Shown piece after piece: positions 1 through 6,954 of a stretch of 13,832 bases of DNA; position 1 is the stretch's first letter; each line of letters begins with the position of its first letter. The notes beneath the pieces were generated by a model. It did no database searches and was not told the DNA's origin. It saw nothing but the letters and a program-made list of their open reading frames with translations. The stretch lies in NCBI GenBank assembly GCA_031289165.1, contig JAITPZ010000017.1, forward strand, positions 1-13,832. Direction: 5' to 3'. The position numbers and the translations under genes were made by a program. Origin of the DNA: Synergistaceae bacterium (GTDB lineage: Bacteria > Synergistota > Synergistia > Synergistales > Aminobacteriaceae).

Positions 1-1
1 C

Positions 2-787
2 GGCATCGACATGCCTTACGTGGGATTCGCCCTGCCGCTGCTTTTCGCGACCGTTCCGCTGGCGCTGATGGTGGCGCTCTTTTTTATATATCCCTGGCTG
101 CGCCGCCGGGACGCCGTCGACGAGGCGGGGCTGGAGGCGGAGCTCACGCGCATGGAGAAAGCGCCCCTGACCCCGCGCCTGTTCCTTCCCTTTGCGGTGC
201 TGATCCTCCTGATGGCGGGCGAGCAGCTCTTCCCTGAGCGTTTTCCCTCTCTGGGGATGCCCCTGCAGTTTCTGATCGCCTCGGCCTCCGCCGCATTCAG
301 CGGACAGAAATGGAACCCCGTCGAATCCGCCACCCGCGCGATGCACGACGCCCTGCCCGTACTGGGCATCCTGATGGGCGTGGGCATGTTCGTCCAGGTG
401 ATGACGCTGAACGGCGTTCGCGGCTTCGTCTCCGTGACGGCGCTCGACATTCCGCCGTGGCTGCTCTACGTCAGCATCGGCGTCTCGATCCCCCTGTTCG
501 GCGCAATCTCCTCGTTCGGGGCGGCGTCCGTGCTGGGGGTGCCGTTCATTCTGGCGCTTCTCGACCGCGACCAGATCCTCGTGGGCACTGCCCTGGCCCT
601 GATCGCCGGCCTGGGCGACCTGATGCCGCCGACGGCGCTGGCGGGGATCTTCGCCGCGCAGGTCGTCGATGAGAAAAACTACTTCAAAATACTGGCGCGG
701 TGCGTCATTCCGGGCGTCGTGACGGTGCTGTGGGGCGCGGCGATCATCGCCTGGGCCGGGAAGCTGGCCCCCTTCCTGACGCGCTGA
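2..787 (+). CDS. DctM-like integral membrane transporter, C-terminal part (5' end outside window)
   Basis: The reading frame is open from the first bases, so the gene probably starts upstream. The ATG at 11 lies inside a hydrophobic stretch and has no ribosome site in view. Counting from that Met, the 258 visible residues form about seven or eight membrane segments (roughly 5-29, 56-70, 115-133, 148-165, 170-185, 190-212, 230-250), with a charged loop at 31-55. The segment GLGDLMPPTALAG (200-212), followed by a short loop and a last helix, resembles the Gly/Pro-Pro motif near the C-terminus of DctM-type large permeases of the ion-transporter superfamily. I infer an ion-coupled carrier of organic anions, amino acids or acyl-amino acids. 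Substrate and exact family are not determined. A 52-residue membrane protein and a deacylase follow with gaps of 19 and 10 bases, so the three are probably one transcript and the carrier may move the deacylase substrate or product. Confidence 0.6.
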   Translation, partial: GIDMPYVGFALPLLFATVPLALMVALFFIYPWLRRRDAVDEAGLEAELTRMEKAPLTPRLFLPFAVLILLMAGEQLFPERFPSLGMPLQFLIASASAAFSGQKWNPVESATRAMHDALPVLGILMGVGMFVQVMTLNGVRGFVSVTALDIPPWLLYVSIGVSIPLFGAISSFGAASVLGVPFILALLDRDQILVGTALALIAGLGDLMPPTALAGIFAAQVVDEKNYFKILARCVIPGVVTVLWGAAIIAWAGKLAPFLTR

Positions 788-806
788 TGGATCGGAGGAG
801 CGAGAT

Positions 807-965
807 ATGAGTTTATTGAACATGACTTTAATCTATCGGGGCATCGTGGGGCTGATTCTTCTTCTGGTCCTGCGCTGCCTCTTCGACGAAAAGGACTTCT
901 GGAGACAGGCGACGGCGGCCCTCGTGCTGATTCCGCTGGTGCTGCGCCTGCTGATGCTGAAGTGA
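807..965 (+). CDS. 52-residue membrane miniprotein, function unknown
   Basis: This ORF starts at ATG 807, after a GGAGGAG ribosome site at 794-800, and stops with TGA at 963-965. It encodes 52 residues. There are two hydrophobic segments, about residues 8-25 and 36-50, joined by a short charged hinge FDEKDFWRQ (26-34). That predicts a hairpin of two membrane helices with little exposed mass. I recognise no family. It is 19 bases from the transporter stop and 10 bases before the deacylase start, and it has a better ribosome site than the deacylase, so it is very likely translated. The position suggests an accessory subunit of the transporter or an anchor for the deacylase, which is inference from context. 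TRAP small permeases are much larger, with about four helices, so it is not a normal DctQ. Confidence 0.7.
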   Translation: MSLLNMTLIYRGIVGLILLLVLRCLFDEKDFWRQATAALVLIPLVLRLLMLK

Positions 966-975
966 GGCGACGGGC

Positions 976-2154
976 ATGAAGTTCGAATTCAAATTCCGCC
1001 TCGAATGCGACACCAAAGGAACGAACGGAACGGCCTGGGGCCTGCTTCTCTGCGCGCTTGCCGTCGCGTGGCTGGCGAATCGGGATTTTGCCGCGATGAA
1101 AGTGCCCGACACGATCATCCCCGCGGCGAACTTCGAGGAGCATCTTCTGTCGGAGTGGTTCGCGCCCCTGGCGGGAATGCCCCTCGACACACCGGTCTAC
1201 GTTCAGAACGGGAAGGAGCCGGGCGGGTCCGTGCTGGTGCTGGGGGGCACGCATCCCAACGAGCCGGCGGGATATATGACGGCTGTTCTGCTGACGGAGC
1301 GCGCGCGGGTGCGGAGGGGTAAGCTCTGCGTCATTCCGTTCGCCAACCGGCCGGGCTTCGGGCACACGCAGCCGCAGGAGGCGTCCCCGGAGACGATTCA
1401 CTTCACGCTTCCCGACGGATCGACGCGCGCCTTCCGCTACGGTTCCCGGGACATGATGCACACCCTCGACTGGCCGGTCCCGGACATCTACATCCACAGG
1501 GCGTCGGGACAGCGCCTGTCGGGCAACGAGAGCCGCAACCTGAACCGCGCCTACCCCGGCGTACCGGACGGAACCCCGACGGAGCGCCTGGCTTGGGCGA
1601 TCATGGAGTTCCTGCGGAAGGAGAAGATCGACCTGGCGTTCGACCTCCACGAGGCCTCGCCGGAGTATCCCGTGGTCGACGCGATCGTGGCCCACGAGAA
1701 GAGCATCGAGCTGGCGGCCGCCACGGCGATGGAGCTGAAGGGCCGGGGCATCGAAATTCGCCTCGAACCGTCGCCGAAGAACCTTCGGGGACTGAGCCAC
1801 CGCGAGTGGGGCGACTTCAGCGACACCCTGCCGATTCTGATGGAGGTGGCCAACCCGAGCCAGGGCCGTCTGCGCGGACGCACGGACGAGGCGCTGGCCC
1901 TGACGGGCAAAGACAGGGCCTACGCGAAGGCCGCGGGGCTGGGACGCCTGTTCGTCCCCTGGGACGAGAACGGCAAGCCCCTCGACATGCGCGTTGCGCG
2001 TCACCTGACCGCCATCATGACCTTCCTGTCCATGATGGAGTTTTTCGTCGACGAAAACAAGGTCATCGAGATCGACGGTCTGCCCGCGTACCAGGAGCTC
2101 GTCGACCAGGGCATCGGAAAATGGCTGACGGTGGGCAACACTGAAAACCATTGA
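976..2154 (+). CDS. Membrane-anchored M14-type succinylglutamate desuccinylase/aspartoacylase-family hydrolase
   Basis: This is a zinc-dependent amidohydrolase of 392 residues. The motif GGTHPNEPAG (90-99) supplies zinc ligands His93 and Glu96. DLHEAS (223-228) supplies His225, and NLNRAYPG (188-195) is the substrate-binding Asn-Arg block. Glu290 in LMEVANPSQG is a candidate general base. Family members remove acyl groups from N-acyl amino acids or act as carboxypeptidases. A basic N-terminus followed by a hydrophobic stretch at about 21-36 looks like an uncleaved signal anchor, which would place the catalytic domain outside the cytoplasm. Classic AstE and aspartoacylase are cytoplasmic and lack this. 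The ATG at 976 has a GAGG at 964-967 overlapping the stop of the upstream miniprotein. Close spacing to the transporter and miniprotein suggests one operon for acylated amino acids. The exact substrate cannot be read from the sequence. Confidence 0.85.
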   Translation: MKFEFKFRLECDTKGTNGTAWGLLLCALAVAWLANRDFAAMKVPDTIIPAANFEEHLLSEWFAPLAGMPLDTPVYVQNGKEPGGSVLVLGGTHPNEPAGYMTAVLLTERARVRRGKLCVIPFANRPGFGHTQPQEASPETIHFTLPDGSTRAFRYGSRDMMHTLDWPVPDIYIHRASGQRLSGNESRNLNRAYPGVPDGTPTERLAWAIMEFLRKEKIDLAFDLHEASPEYPVVDAIVAHEKSIELAAATAMELKGRGIEIRLEPSPKNLRGLSHREWGDFSDTLPILMEVANPSQGRLRGRTDEALALTGKDRAYAKAAGLGRLFVPWDENGKPLDMRVARHLTAIMTFLSMMEFFVDENKVIEIDGLPAYQELVDQGIGKWLTVGNTENH

Positions 2155-2270
2155 CGGAGTGCGAGGGCCCGGGATCCCAGTCGGGGTCTTTTGGCGAGGG
2201 GGCAAAGCCCATGATTTTTTACGCCAAAACGCCAGTTTTGGTATTTCTATTAGAAAGAGGTGGATTTGCA
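2155..2270. other. Gap before ggt with possible degenerate double-hairpin repeat
   Basis: The 116-bp gap contains 2171-2210, whose second half (GGCGAGGGGGCAAAGCCC, 2193-2210) resembles the distal part of the repeat at 4095-4143. It has a small GGGC/GCCC hairpin followed by a T-rich stretch. The match is loose and may be coincidental. I could not find a convincing promoter for ggt here. Confidence 0.3.
2224..2250 (+). terminator. Possible weak terminator or leader hairpin between deacylase and ggt
   Basis: CCAAAAC (2224-2230) pairs perfectly with GTTTTGG (2235-2241) around a 4-base loop and is followed by a T-rich TATTTCTAT. The stem is short and mostly A-U, so termination would be inefficient. 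It may instead be a structured element in the ggt leader, just upstream of the ribosome site at 2252-2262. Confidence 0.35.
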
Positions 2271-3998
2271 ATGCAGCGAAAGAGTATGGCATCCGTTTTG
2301 GTTCTTCTTTTCTCTCTGTTCTGCGTCGCGGGAGCCGGAGCCGCGAACGCCCCGGTCGAGTTTAAGGACGTGAGGGCGAAAAACGGGATGGTGGCCGCGG
2401 CGAACGAGCTGGCCTCCAAAGCGGGCGTGGAGATTCTGAAAAAGGGCGGCAATGCGATCGATGCCGCTGTGGCGACGGCCCTCGCGCTGAACGTGGTGGA
2501 GCCCAACGCGTCGGGCATCGGCGGCGGCGGCTTCGCGACGCTCCGCCTGGCGGACGGCACGATCGTGTGCTGGGACTTCCGCGAGATGGCGCCGGGCGCC
2601 TCGACGAAGAACATGTACGCGTCCGAACAGTCCAAAAAGGAGAAGTGGACGGAGATGGGCGGCAGGTCCGTGGGCGTCCCCGGGTCGGTCTCGGGGCTGT
2701 TCACCATTCTGGGGAAGTACGGCACGCTTTCCTTCGCGGAGGTGGCGGCCCCGGCGATAAAGCTCGCCAGCGAGGGTTTCACGGTGGACAAACTTCTGGC
2801 CTCCATGGTCGAGGAGAATTTCGAGAAAATCAGCGCGTACAACCCCGACGGCACGCCCTACACGCCGGGCGGTCTGCCGCTTCAGGCCGGCGATACGCTG
2901 AAGAACCCCGTGCTCGCCAAAACCTTCCAGCTCCTGGCTGATAAGGGCCCTGACGTCTTTTACAAAGGCGAGATCGGGGACGCCGTCGTCGCCGCAGTCG
3001 CGAAGGCGGGCGGCATCATGACGAAGGCGGACCTGAGCGCCTACAAAATCGAGCGGCGCGAGCCCGTCAGGGGCACGTACCGGGGCTTCACCGTGGTCGG
3101 GCCTCCCCCGGCGTCGAGCGCGGGCGTGCACGTCATGGAGATTCTGAACATTATGGAGAATTTCCCCGTTGCGGAGTGGGGGCACAACGGCGAGCGATTC
3201 CTGCACACCCTGGCCGAGACCAGCAAGATGATGTTCGCGGATCGCAGTCGGTATATGGCCGACACGGCCTTCGCCAAAGTTCCCGTTCGCGGGCTCGCCG
3301 CCAAAGGTTACGCCGAGAGCCAGGCCGCGCGCATCCGCGACGAGGCAATGACGACCCTTGAGGCCGGCGACCCCTGGCCGTTCGACGAGGCCCCCAAAGC
3401 GTCGTACGCCCCGGCGGGCGAGCACAACGCCCACCATTCCACCACGCATTTTTCCGTGATGGACGGCGCAGGCAACGTCGTGGCGTGGACCTGGACCATC
3501 AACTTCTTCTTCGGCTCCGGCGTTTTCGTCCCCGAGTACGGCTTCATGCTGAACGACGAGATGGACGACTTCTCCACGAACCCCGAGAGCGTCAACGCGC
3601 CCGAACCGGGCAAGCGTCCGCTTTCCTCGATGACCCCCACCATCGTGCTTGACAGGGACGGCGAGCCCTTCATGGCCCTGGGGTCGCCGGGCGCCACGCG
3701 CATCATCCTGGCCGTCGCTCAGGTCATCATGAACGCCGTCGACTTCGGAATGAGCATGGACGAGGCCATCGAGGCCCCGCGCCTTTTCAACGCGCTGAGC
3801 GGCAACAAGGCCGGAAAACTGCTGATCGAGGCGGGCGTCGCATCGAGTACGCTCGATGTTCTGAAACTGCGCGGTCATGACGTAGAGGGACGTCCGAAGG
3901 ACCTCTACTTCGGCGGCGCGCAGGGCATCATGCGCAAAAACGGAGAATTCATCGGAGGCGCGGACTCCCGCCGTAACGGAGTCGCCGCAGGGTATTGA
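2271..3998 (+). CDS. ggt: Gamma-glutamyltranspeptidase (glutathione hydrolase) precursor
   Basis: This N-terminal-nucleophile hydrolase removes or transfers the gamma-glutamyl group of glutathione and other gamma-glutamyl peptides. The start at ATG 2271 is chosen because AGAAAGAGGTGG (2252-2262) precedes it and because the protein then opens with a normal signal peptide (about 1-25, ending AGAANA). The in-frame codon at 2151 would put 40 unrelated residues ahead of that signal. At 575 residues the length is normal. Family blocks are in order: GIGGGGFAT (82-90), substrate-binding DFREMAPGAS (102-111), the autoprocessing and catalytic Thr391 in STTHFSVMD (390-398), NDEMDDFS (428-435), PLSSMTP (450-456) and GSPGATR (471-477). 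Self-cleavage before Thr391 would give large and small subunits in the periplasm. Whether it shares a transcript with the deacylase operon is uncertain because hairpins lie in the 116-bp gap. Confidence 0.96.
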   Translation: MQRKSMASVLVLLFSLFCVAGAGAANAPVEFKDVRAKNGMVAAANELASKAGVEILKKGGNAIDAAVATALALNVVEPNASGIGGGGFATLRLADGTIVCWDFREMAPGASTKNMYASEQSKKEKWTEMGGRSVGVPGSVSGLFTILGKYGTLSFAEVAAPAIKLASEGFTVDKLLASMVEENFEKISAYNPDGTPYTPGGLPLQAGDTLKNPVLAKTFQLLADKGPDVFYKGEIGDAVVAAVAKAGGIMTKADLSAYKIERREPVRGTYRGFTVVGPPPASSAGVHVMEILNIMENFPVAEWGHNGERFLHTLAETSKMMFADRSRYMADTAFAKVPVRGLAAKGYAESQAARIRDEAMTTLEAGDPWPFDEAPKASYAPAGEHNAHHSTTHFSVMDGAGNVVAWTWTINFFFGSGVFVPEYGFMLNDEMDDFSTNPESVNAPEPGKRPLSSMTPTIVLDRDGEPFMALGSPGATRIILAVAQVIMNAVDFGMSMDEAIEAPRLFNALSGNKAGKLLIEAGVASSTLDVLKLRGHDVEGRPKDLYFGGAQGIMRKNGEFIGGADSRRNGVAAGY

Positions 3999-4034
3999 AT
4001 TGTGTTGTATTGAACTGTTTTGTATTGTATTGAA
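3992..4034. repeat. Three short GTATTGAA repeats after ggt
   Basis: GTATTGAA occurs at 3992-3999, 4007-4014 and 4027-4034, within an AT-rich stretch rich in TTGTATT. The first copy contains the ggt stop codon. This looks like local slippage or duplication in a 3' untranslated region. No function is evident. Confidence 0.55.
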
Positions 4035-4055
4035 ATAAATCGACTTATTAATAAA

Positions 4056-4086
4056 GAAGGCCGCCGTACAAAACCGGCGGTCTTTT
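4056..4086. terminator. Bidirectional intrinsic terminator between ggt and the MBL-fold gene
   Basis: GGCCGCCG (4059-4066) pairs with CGGCGGTC (4074-4081) with one G-U pair and an 8-base loop. A TTTT run follows on the + strand. On the - strand the same stem is followed by TTCTTTATT, so it can also end transcripts of the convergent gene at 4150-5067. Confidence 0.8.
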
Positions 4087-4094
4087 AAATTTAT

Positions 4095-4143
4095 GGAGTC
4101 AAGGGGTCCACGACCCCTTGCGAGGTTTGGGGCAGAGCCCCAA
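4095..4143 (-). repeat. Double-hairpin dispersed repeat, copy A
   Basis: This 49-bp unit, read on the - strand, matches 8227-8275 at 43 of 49 positions. It consists of two hairpins: a 7-bp stem TTGGGGC/GCCCCAA (4127-4133 with 4137-4143, loop of 3) and a perfect 9-bp stem CAAGGGGTC/GACCCCTTG (4100-4108 with 4112-4120, loop of 3). It lies between the stop of the MBL-fold gene and the shared terminator, so it would form part of that transcript's 3' untranslated region. It looks like a REP-type non-coding repeat. Confidence 0.75.
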
Positions 4144-4149
4144 TTCCTT

Positions 4150-5067
4150 TCATCGCTTCGCAGTGGGCGTGAACGTGTAACCCACCCCGTCAGCCGCGGT
4201 CGTCACCGTTCCCAGCGCGGGAAGGGGGACGTGCATGCCCGCTATGGGAATTTTATTTTCCGCGACGTACTTCAGCACCGCGAGGCGCGAGGCGACGGCC
4301 ATCTGAGGATCGCTGTCGTAGGTCATGGCGACCTCGGGCGCCGGCATCTGGATCGCCATCGCGTGGGTCAGGTCTCCCCAGATCAGGAGCCGTTCACCGC
4401 CCGACTCCACCATGAAAAGCGTGTGCCCCGGCGTGTGGCCGAACGCGGCGATGGGACGGATTCCCGGCAGAAGTTCGGGGATTTCGGAGCCCAGCGCGCC
4501 GGGTTCGAACGTTTGCACGGCGTCGCCGTAGCTCTTCGTGACCTCGATGCTGCTTTTGAACCGGTCCTGCCTGTCAGGCGGGGACGCCTTCATGATCTCC
4601 TCGCTGGTCCAGTACTCCAGCTCCTGCCGCGCCAAACGAACCGCGGCTTTGGGAAAGGCCGGCTTTCCATCGCGCAGCAGGCCGCCGATGTGGTCGCCGT
4701 GCATGTGGGTCAGGAGAACCGTGTCGATCTGCTCCGGCTTCACGCCAACGGCTTTCAGGTTTTTGAAAAGCTCCCTGCCGTAGCCGGTGTCCACCAGAAC
4801 GAGGCGGTCCGGCGTCCGGATCAGAAACGTGTTGGTCGCCGTGACATACGTCCCCGTCGGAACGTATTTTTCAACCAGCTCCGGCGTGGCCCCGACGAAA
4901 AGCGAGGGATCTCTGTCGGACTCTCCCTCGGAAAGCTGAATCACCTCGAAGTCCCCGACCTTATACCTGTGAACGAGCTCGGCCTCCGCCGCGAAGGCCG
5001 AGCCGTTCGCCCACAGCGAAAACAAAACCGCCGCGACGCACAACAAAAGCAAACCACTGCCCCTCAT
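4150..5067 (-). CDS. Exported metallo-beta-lactamase-fold hydrolase
   Basis: This encodes 305 residues with a signal peptide at about 1-27 (hydrophobic LLLLCVAAVLFSLWA, cleavage near AFA-AEA), so the enzyme acts outside the cytoplasm. The MBL-fold metal site is complete: HMHGDH (121-126) gives His121, His123, Asp125 and His126. His215 lies in HTPGHT, Asp232 in WGDLTH, and His279 in GMHVP. This arrangement binds two metals and hydrolyses varied substrates such as lactones, esters, lactams and phosphodiesters. The spacing resembles the lactonase-like (AHL lactonase/glyoxalase-II-like) subgroup, but the substrate is unknown. The start at 5067 is chosen for the strong GGGAGGTGA at 5073-5081 and for the signal peptide. 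A frame extending to 5346 would overlap pepA and adds no recognisable domain. The gene is divergent from pepA and convergent with ggt. I see no evidence that it is a true beta-lactamase. Confidence 0.9.
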   Translation of the reverse strand: MRGSGLLLLCVAAVLFSLWANGSAFAAEAELVHRYKVGDFEVIQLSEGESDRDPSLFVGATPELVEKYVPTGTYVTATNTFLIRTPDRLVLVDTGYGRELFKNLKAVGVKPEQIDTVLLTHMHGDHIGGLLRDGKPAFPKAAVRLARQELEYWTSEEIMKASPPDRQDRFKSSIEVTKSYGDAVQTFEPGALGSEIPELLPGIRPIAAFGHTPGHTLFMVESGGERLLIWGDLTHAMAIQMPAPEVAMTYDSDPQMAVASRLAVLKYVAENKIPIAGMHVPLPALGTVTTAADGVGYTFTPTAKR

Positions 5068-5095
5068 AAAAATCACCTCCCGTAAAGATGACGTA

Positions 5096-5124
5096 ATAAT
5101 GCAGCATTTCACGGGCAGATGCAA
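5096..5124 (-). promoter_or_regulatory. Possible promoter of the MBL-fold gene
   Basis: On the - strand, TTGCAT (5124-5119) and CATTAT (5101-5096) are separated by exactly 17 bases and lie just upstream of the strong ribosome site at 5073-5081. The -35 match is only 3 of 6, so this is tentative. Confidence 0.4.
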
Positions 5125-5134
5125 GAGCGCGCGA

Positions 5135-5163
5135 TTGACAAAGCCTTCCGTCAATGAAATACT
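5135..5163 (+). promoter_or_regulatory. Sigma-70-type promoter of pepA
   Basis: A consensus TTGACA (5135-5140), a 17-base spacer and AATACT (5158-5163, 4 of 6) lie 35 bases before the pepA start. This would start transcription near 5170, ahead of the ribosome site AGGAGGGA at 5181-5188. It also supports pepA starting at 5198 and not further upstream. Confidence 0.65.
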
Positions 5164-5197
5164 TTTTTGGGAAGTCAACGAGGAGGGAGCTGCAGGC

Positions 5198-6769
5198 ATG
5201 AAGCGCGCGAAAAAGAGTTCAAAGCTCGAAGAAAACGGAAAGGACGAAGCCGGGGCGGGCATGGGGATGCCCGTGGGGTTTGTTGATGACGTCGATAAAT
5301 GGAAGGGGGACGCCGTGCTGGTTTTGATGCACGAGGAGGACTGCAAAAAATGCGACGTGGCGTCCGGCTGGTCCTCGTACGTCAGGGCCCTCGTGAAGCG
5401 GAAGGATTTCGAGGGGAAGAAGGGCAGCCTGACGAAGGCTCCGCTCTTCGACGGGGACGTGGGCAGCCTCTACGTCGCGGGGCTCGGCAAGGTCGACGAC
5501 TTCACCCCCGCGCGGCTGCGCGACGCACTCGCGGCTGCGCTGCGCCGAATCGGGCGGGAGCGAAACGGGTCCGTTCTGATTCTGTCCGAAAAGACGGAAC
5601 CCGAGGCGAACGTCATCCTCGGCGAAGCCGTCGAGCTTTGCGGTTACGTATTCGACAAATACAAAGAAAAAAAGGCGGAGGACGCCTTTGCCCTCCGCGA
5701 GATTTTCATTTCGAAACCCGCCTCCTCGAAGGAAACGATGTCGCAGATCGAGGTCGGCCGGATCTTCGCCTCGGCCCAAAAGACGGCCCGCGACCTGGCC
5801 AACGAGCCGGGCAACGTCGTCAATCCCCTGACGCTCGCGGATCGCGCCGAAGCGTTCGCGAGGGATCACGGTCTCTCCTGCGAGGTCTGGGACGAAAAAA
5901 GGCTGGAGGCCGAGCGTATGGGCGCGCTTCTGGCGGTCGGCCAGGGGTCGAATACTCCGCCCCGCCTGATTCATCTGACCTACAAACCCCGCGGGGAGGC
6001 GAAGAAGAAGGTCGTGTTCGTGGGTAAGGGCATCACCTTCGACAGCGGCGGCCTGGATCTGAAGCCCTCCGACTTCATGAAGACCATGAAGGGCGACAAG
6101 ACGGGGGCCTGCAACGTCATCGGGATCATGCAGGGCGTCGCCGCTCTGACGCCGGACGTCGAGGTGCACGGGATCATCGCCGCAGCCGAAAACATGCCCT
6201 CGGGCACGGCGCTGCGCCCCGACGACATCGTCCGCGCCCGCAACGGCAAAACGATCGAGATCGACAACACCGACGCCGAGGGGCGTCTCGTGCTGGCGGA
6301 CGCCCTCTCTGTCGCCAGTGAGCTGAAGCCCGACGTGATCGTGGACATGGCGACGCTGACCGGCGCGTGCGCCGTGGCGCTCGGAAGCTGGACCGCGGGC
6401 CTGTTCACCAGGGACGACGCGCTCTGCGACGCCCTCTGCGACGCCGGGAAAAGGCGGGGCGAGCGGCTCTGGCGTCTGCCGATGGATGACGAGAAGATCG
6501 GCGAGACGCTGAAGTCGAAGTTCGCCGACCTCGTCAACGGGGCCGGACGCTACGGCGGCGCGACCTTCGCCGCGATGTTCCTGAGCGAGTTCGTCGAAAA
6601 GAACATCGCCTGGGCGCATCTTGACATCGCCGGCGTCGATTTTTACAGGGAAGAGTGGGGCGTCTGTTCCGCGGGCGCGTCCGCGTGGGGCGTTCGAACC
6701 TGCCTCGACTTCGTGATCGGGGCGGAGCGGACGCGGCAGAAGAAAAGGAAAAGAAAGAAGGAGGAGTGA
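5198..6769 (+). CDS. pepA: Leucyl (cytosol) aminopeptidase, M17 family
   Basis: This two-metal exopeptidase removes N-terminal residues from peptides in the cytoplasm. The 523-residue product has the usual M17 layout: a variable N-terminal domain (about 35-175) and a C-terminal catalytic domain. Metal and active-site motifs are intact: GKGITFDSGGLDLKP (276-290; Lys277, Asp282, Lys289), MKGDK (297-301; Asp300) and the signature NTDAEGRL (357-364; Asp359, Glu361, Arg363). NGAGRYGGA (447-455) is the late conserved block. There is no signal peptide. The start at 5198 follows AGGAGGGA (5181-5188) at good spacing and lies downstream of the promoter at 5135-5163. The C-terminus is unusually basic (RTRQKKRKRKKEE), partly because it carries the ribosome site of the next gene. 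It fits the peptide-degrading theme of this half of the window. Confidence 0.96.
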   Translation: MKRAKKSSKLEENGKDEAGAGMGMPVGFVDDVDKWKGDAVLVLMHEEDCKKCDVASGWSSYVRALVKRKDFEGKKGSLTKAPLFDGDVGSLYVAGLGKVDDFTPARLRDALAAALRRIGRERNGSVLILSEKTEPEANVILGEAVELCGYVFDKYKEKKAEDAFALREIFISKPASSKETMSQIEVGRIFASAQKTARDLANEPGNVVNPLTLADRAEAFARDHGLSCEVWDEKRLEAERMGALLAVGQGSNTPPRLIHLTYKPRGEAKKKVVFVGKGITFDSGGLDLKPSDFMKTMKGDKTGACNVIGIMQGVAALTPDVEVHGIIAAAENMPSGTALRPDDIVRARNGKTIEIDNTDAEGRLVLADALSVASELKPDVIVDMATLTGACAVALGSWTAGLFTRDDALCDALCDAGKRRGERLWRLPMDDEKIGETLKSKFADLVNGAGRYGGATFAAMFLSEFVEKNIAWAHLDIAGVDFYREEWGVCSAGASAWGVRTCLDFVIGAERTRQKKRKRKKEE

Positions 6770-6774
6770 CCGCT

Positions 6775-6921
6775 GTGAACCTGACGGATGCGCTTATCCT
6801 CATATCGGTTGTGGCGCTGCTGGCGTTCACGGCTATCCATAACGTCCGCAAACGCAAAAGCGGAGGATGTGGTTGCGGCTGCGACGGCTGCACGAAGAAG
6901 GACGACGGCTGCGGAGAATGA
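6775..6921 (+). CDS. FeoB-associated-type Cys-rich membrane miniprotein
   Basis: This 48-residue protein starts at GTG 6775, five bases after the pepA stop, with its ribosome site GGAGGAG inside the end of pepA, so translation is probably coupled. A single membrane helix (about 5-21) is followed by a basic stretch (RKRK) and a Cys cluster, GGCGCGCDGC, with cysteines at 32, 34, 36, 39 and 46. This is the layout of the FeoB-associated Cys-rich membrane proteins, small metal-binding partners thought to act in ferrous iron uptake. No feoB is next to it, so it may be an orphan, or it may serve PepA or general metal handling. The stop codon lies inside the terminator stem at 6917-6954. Confidence 0.75.
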   Translation: MNLTDALILISVVALLAFTAIHNVRKRKSGGCGCGCDGCTKKDDGCGE

Positions 6922-6954
6922 AAAAGAGCGGGCTTTCGCCCGCTCTTTTTCATT
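6917..6954. terminator. Perfect palindromic bidirectional terminator
   Basis: Positions 6917-6933 and 6938-6954 form a perfect 17-bp stem with a 4-base TTTC loop. The GC core is AGCGGGC/GCCCGCT with A5 and T5 runs beneath it. Symmetry gives a U tract in both directions, so it can end both the pepA-side transcript and the kinase transcript. The stop codons of both genes (TGA 6919-6921 on +, and 6952-6950 on -) sit in opposite arms. Confidence 0.92.

Noticed and set aside
2151..2270. Upstream start for ggt at 2151
   Set aside because: The extension crosses repeat-like non-coding DNA and would precede the signal peptide. ATG 2271 has a good ribosome site.
679..3878. Long reading frames on the - strand (679-2292 and 2250-3878) opposite the deacylase and ggt
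   Set aside because: They are antisense shadows of well-supported genes, rich in Arg/Gly/His as expected from GC-rich third positions. They show no domain and no ribosome sites.
4150..5067. Beta-lactam resistance gene
   Set aside because: The MBL fold alone does not show beta-lactamase activity. The motif layout resembles lactonase-like members and nothing in the context suggests resistance.
4093..5085. 330-residue + strand frame opposite the MBL-fold gene
   Set aside because: The opposite strand carries a complete metal-binding motif set, a signal peptide and a strong ribosome site. This frame has none of these.
5068..5346. N-terminal extension of the MBL-fold protein
   Set aside because: It would overlap pepA on the other strand, adds Ser/Pro-rich sequence without a domain, and buries the signal peptide.
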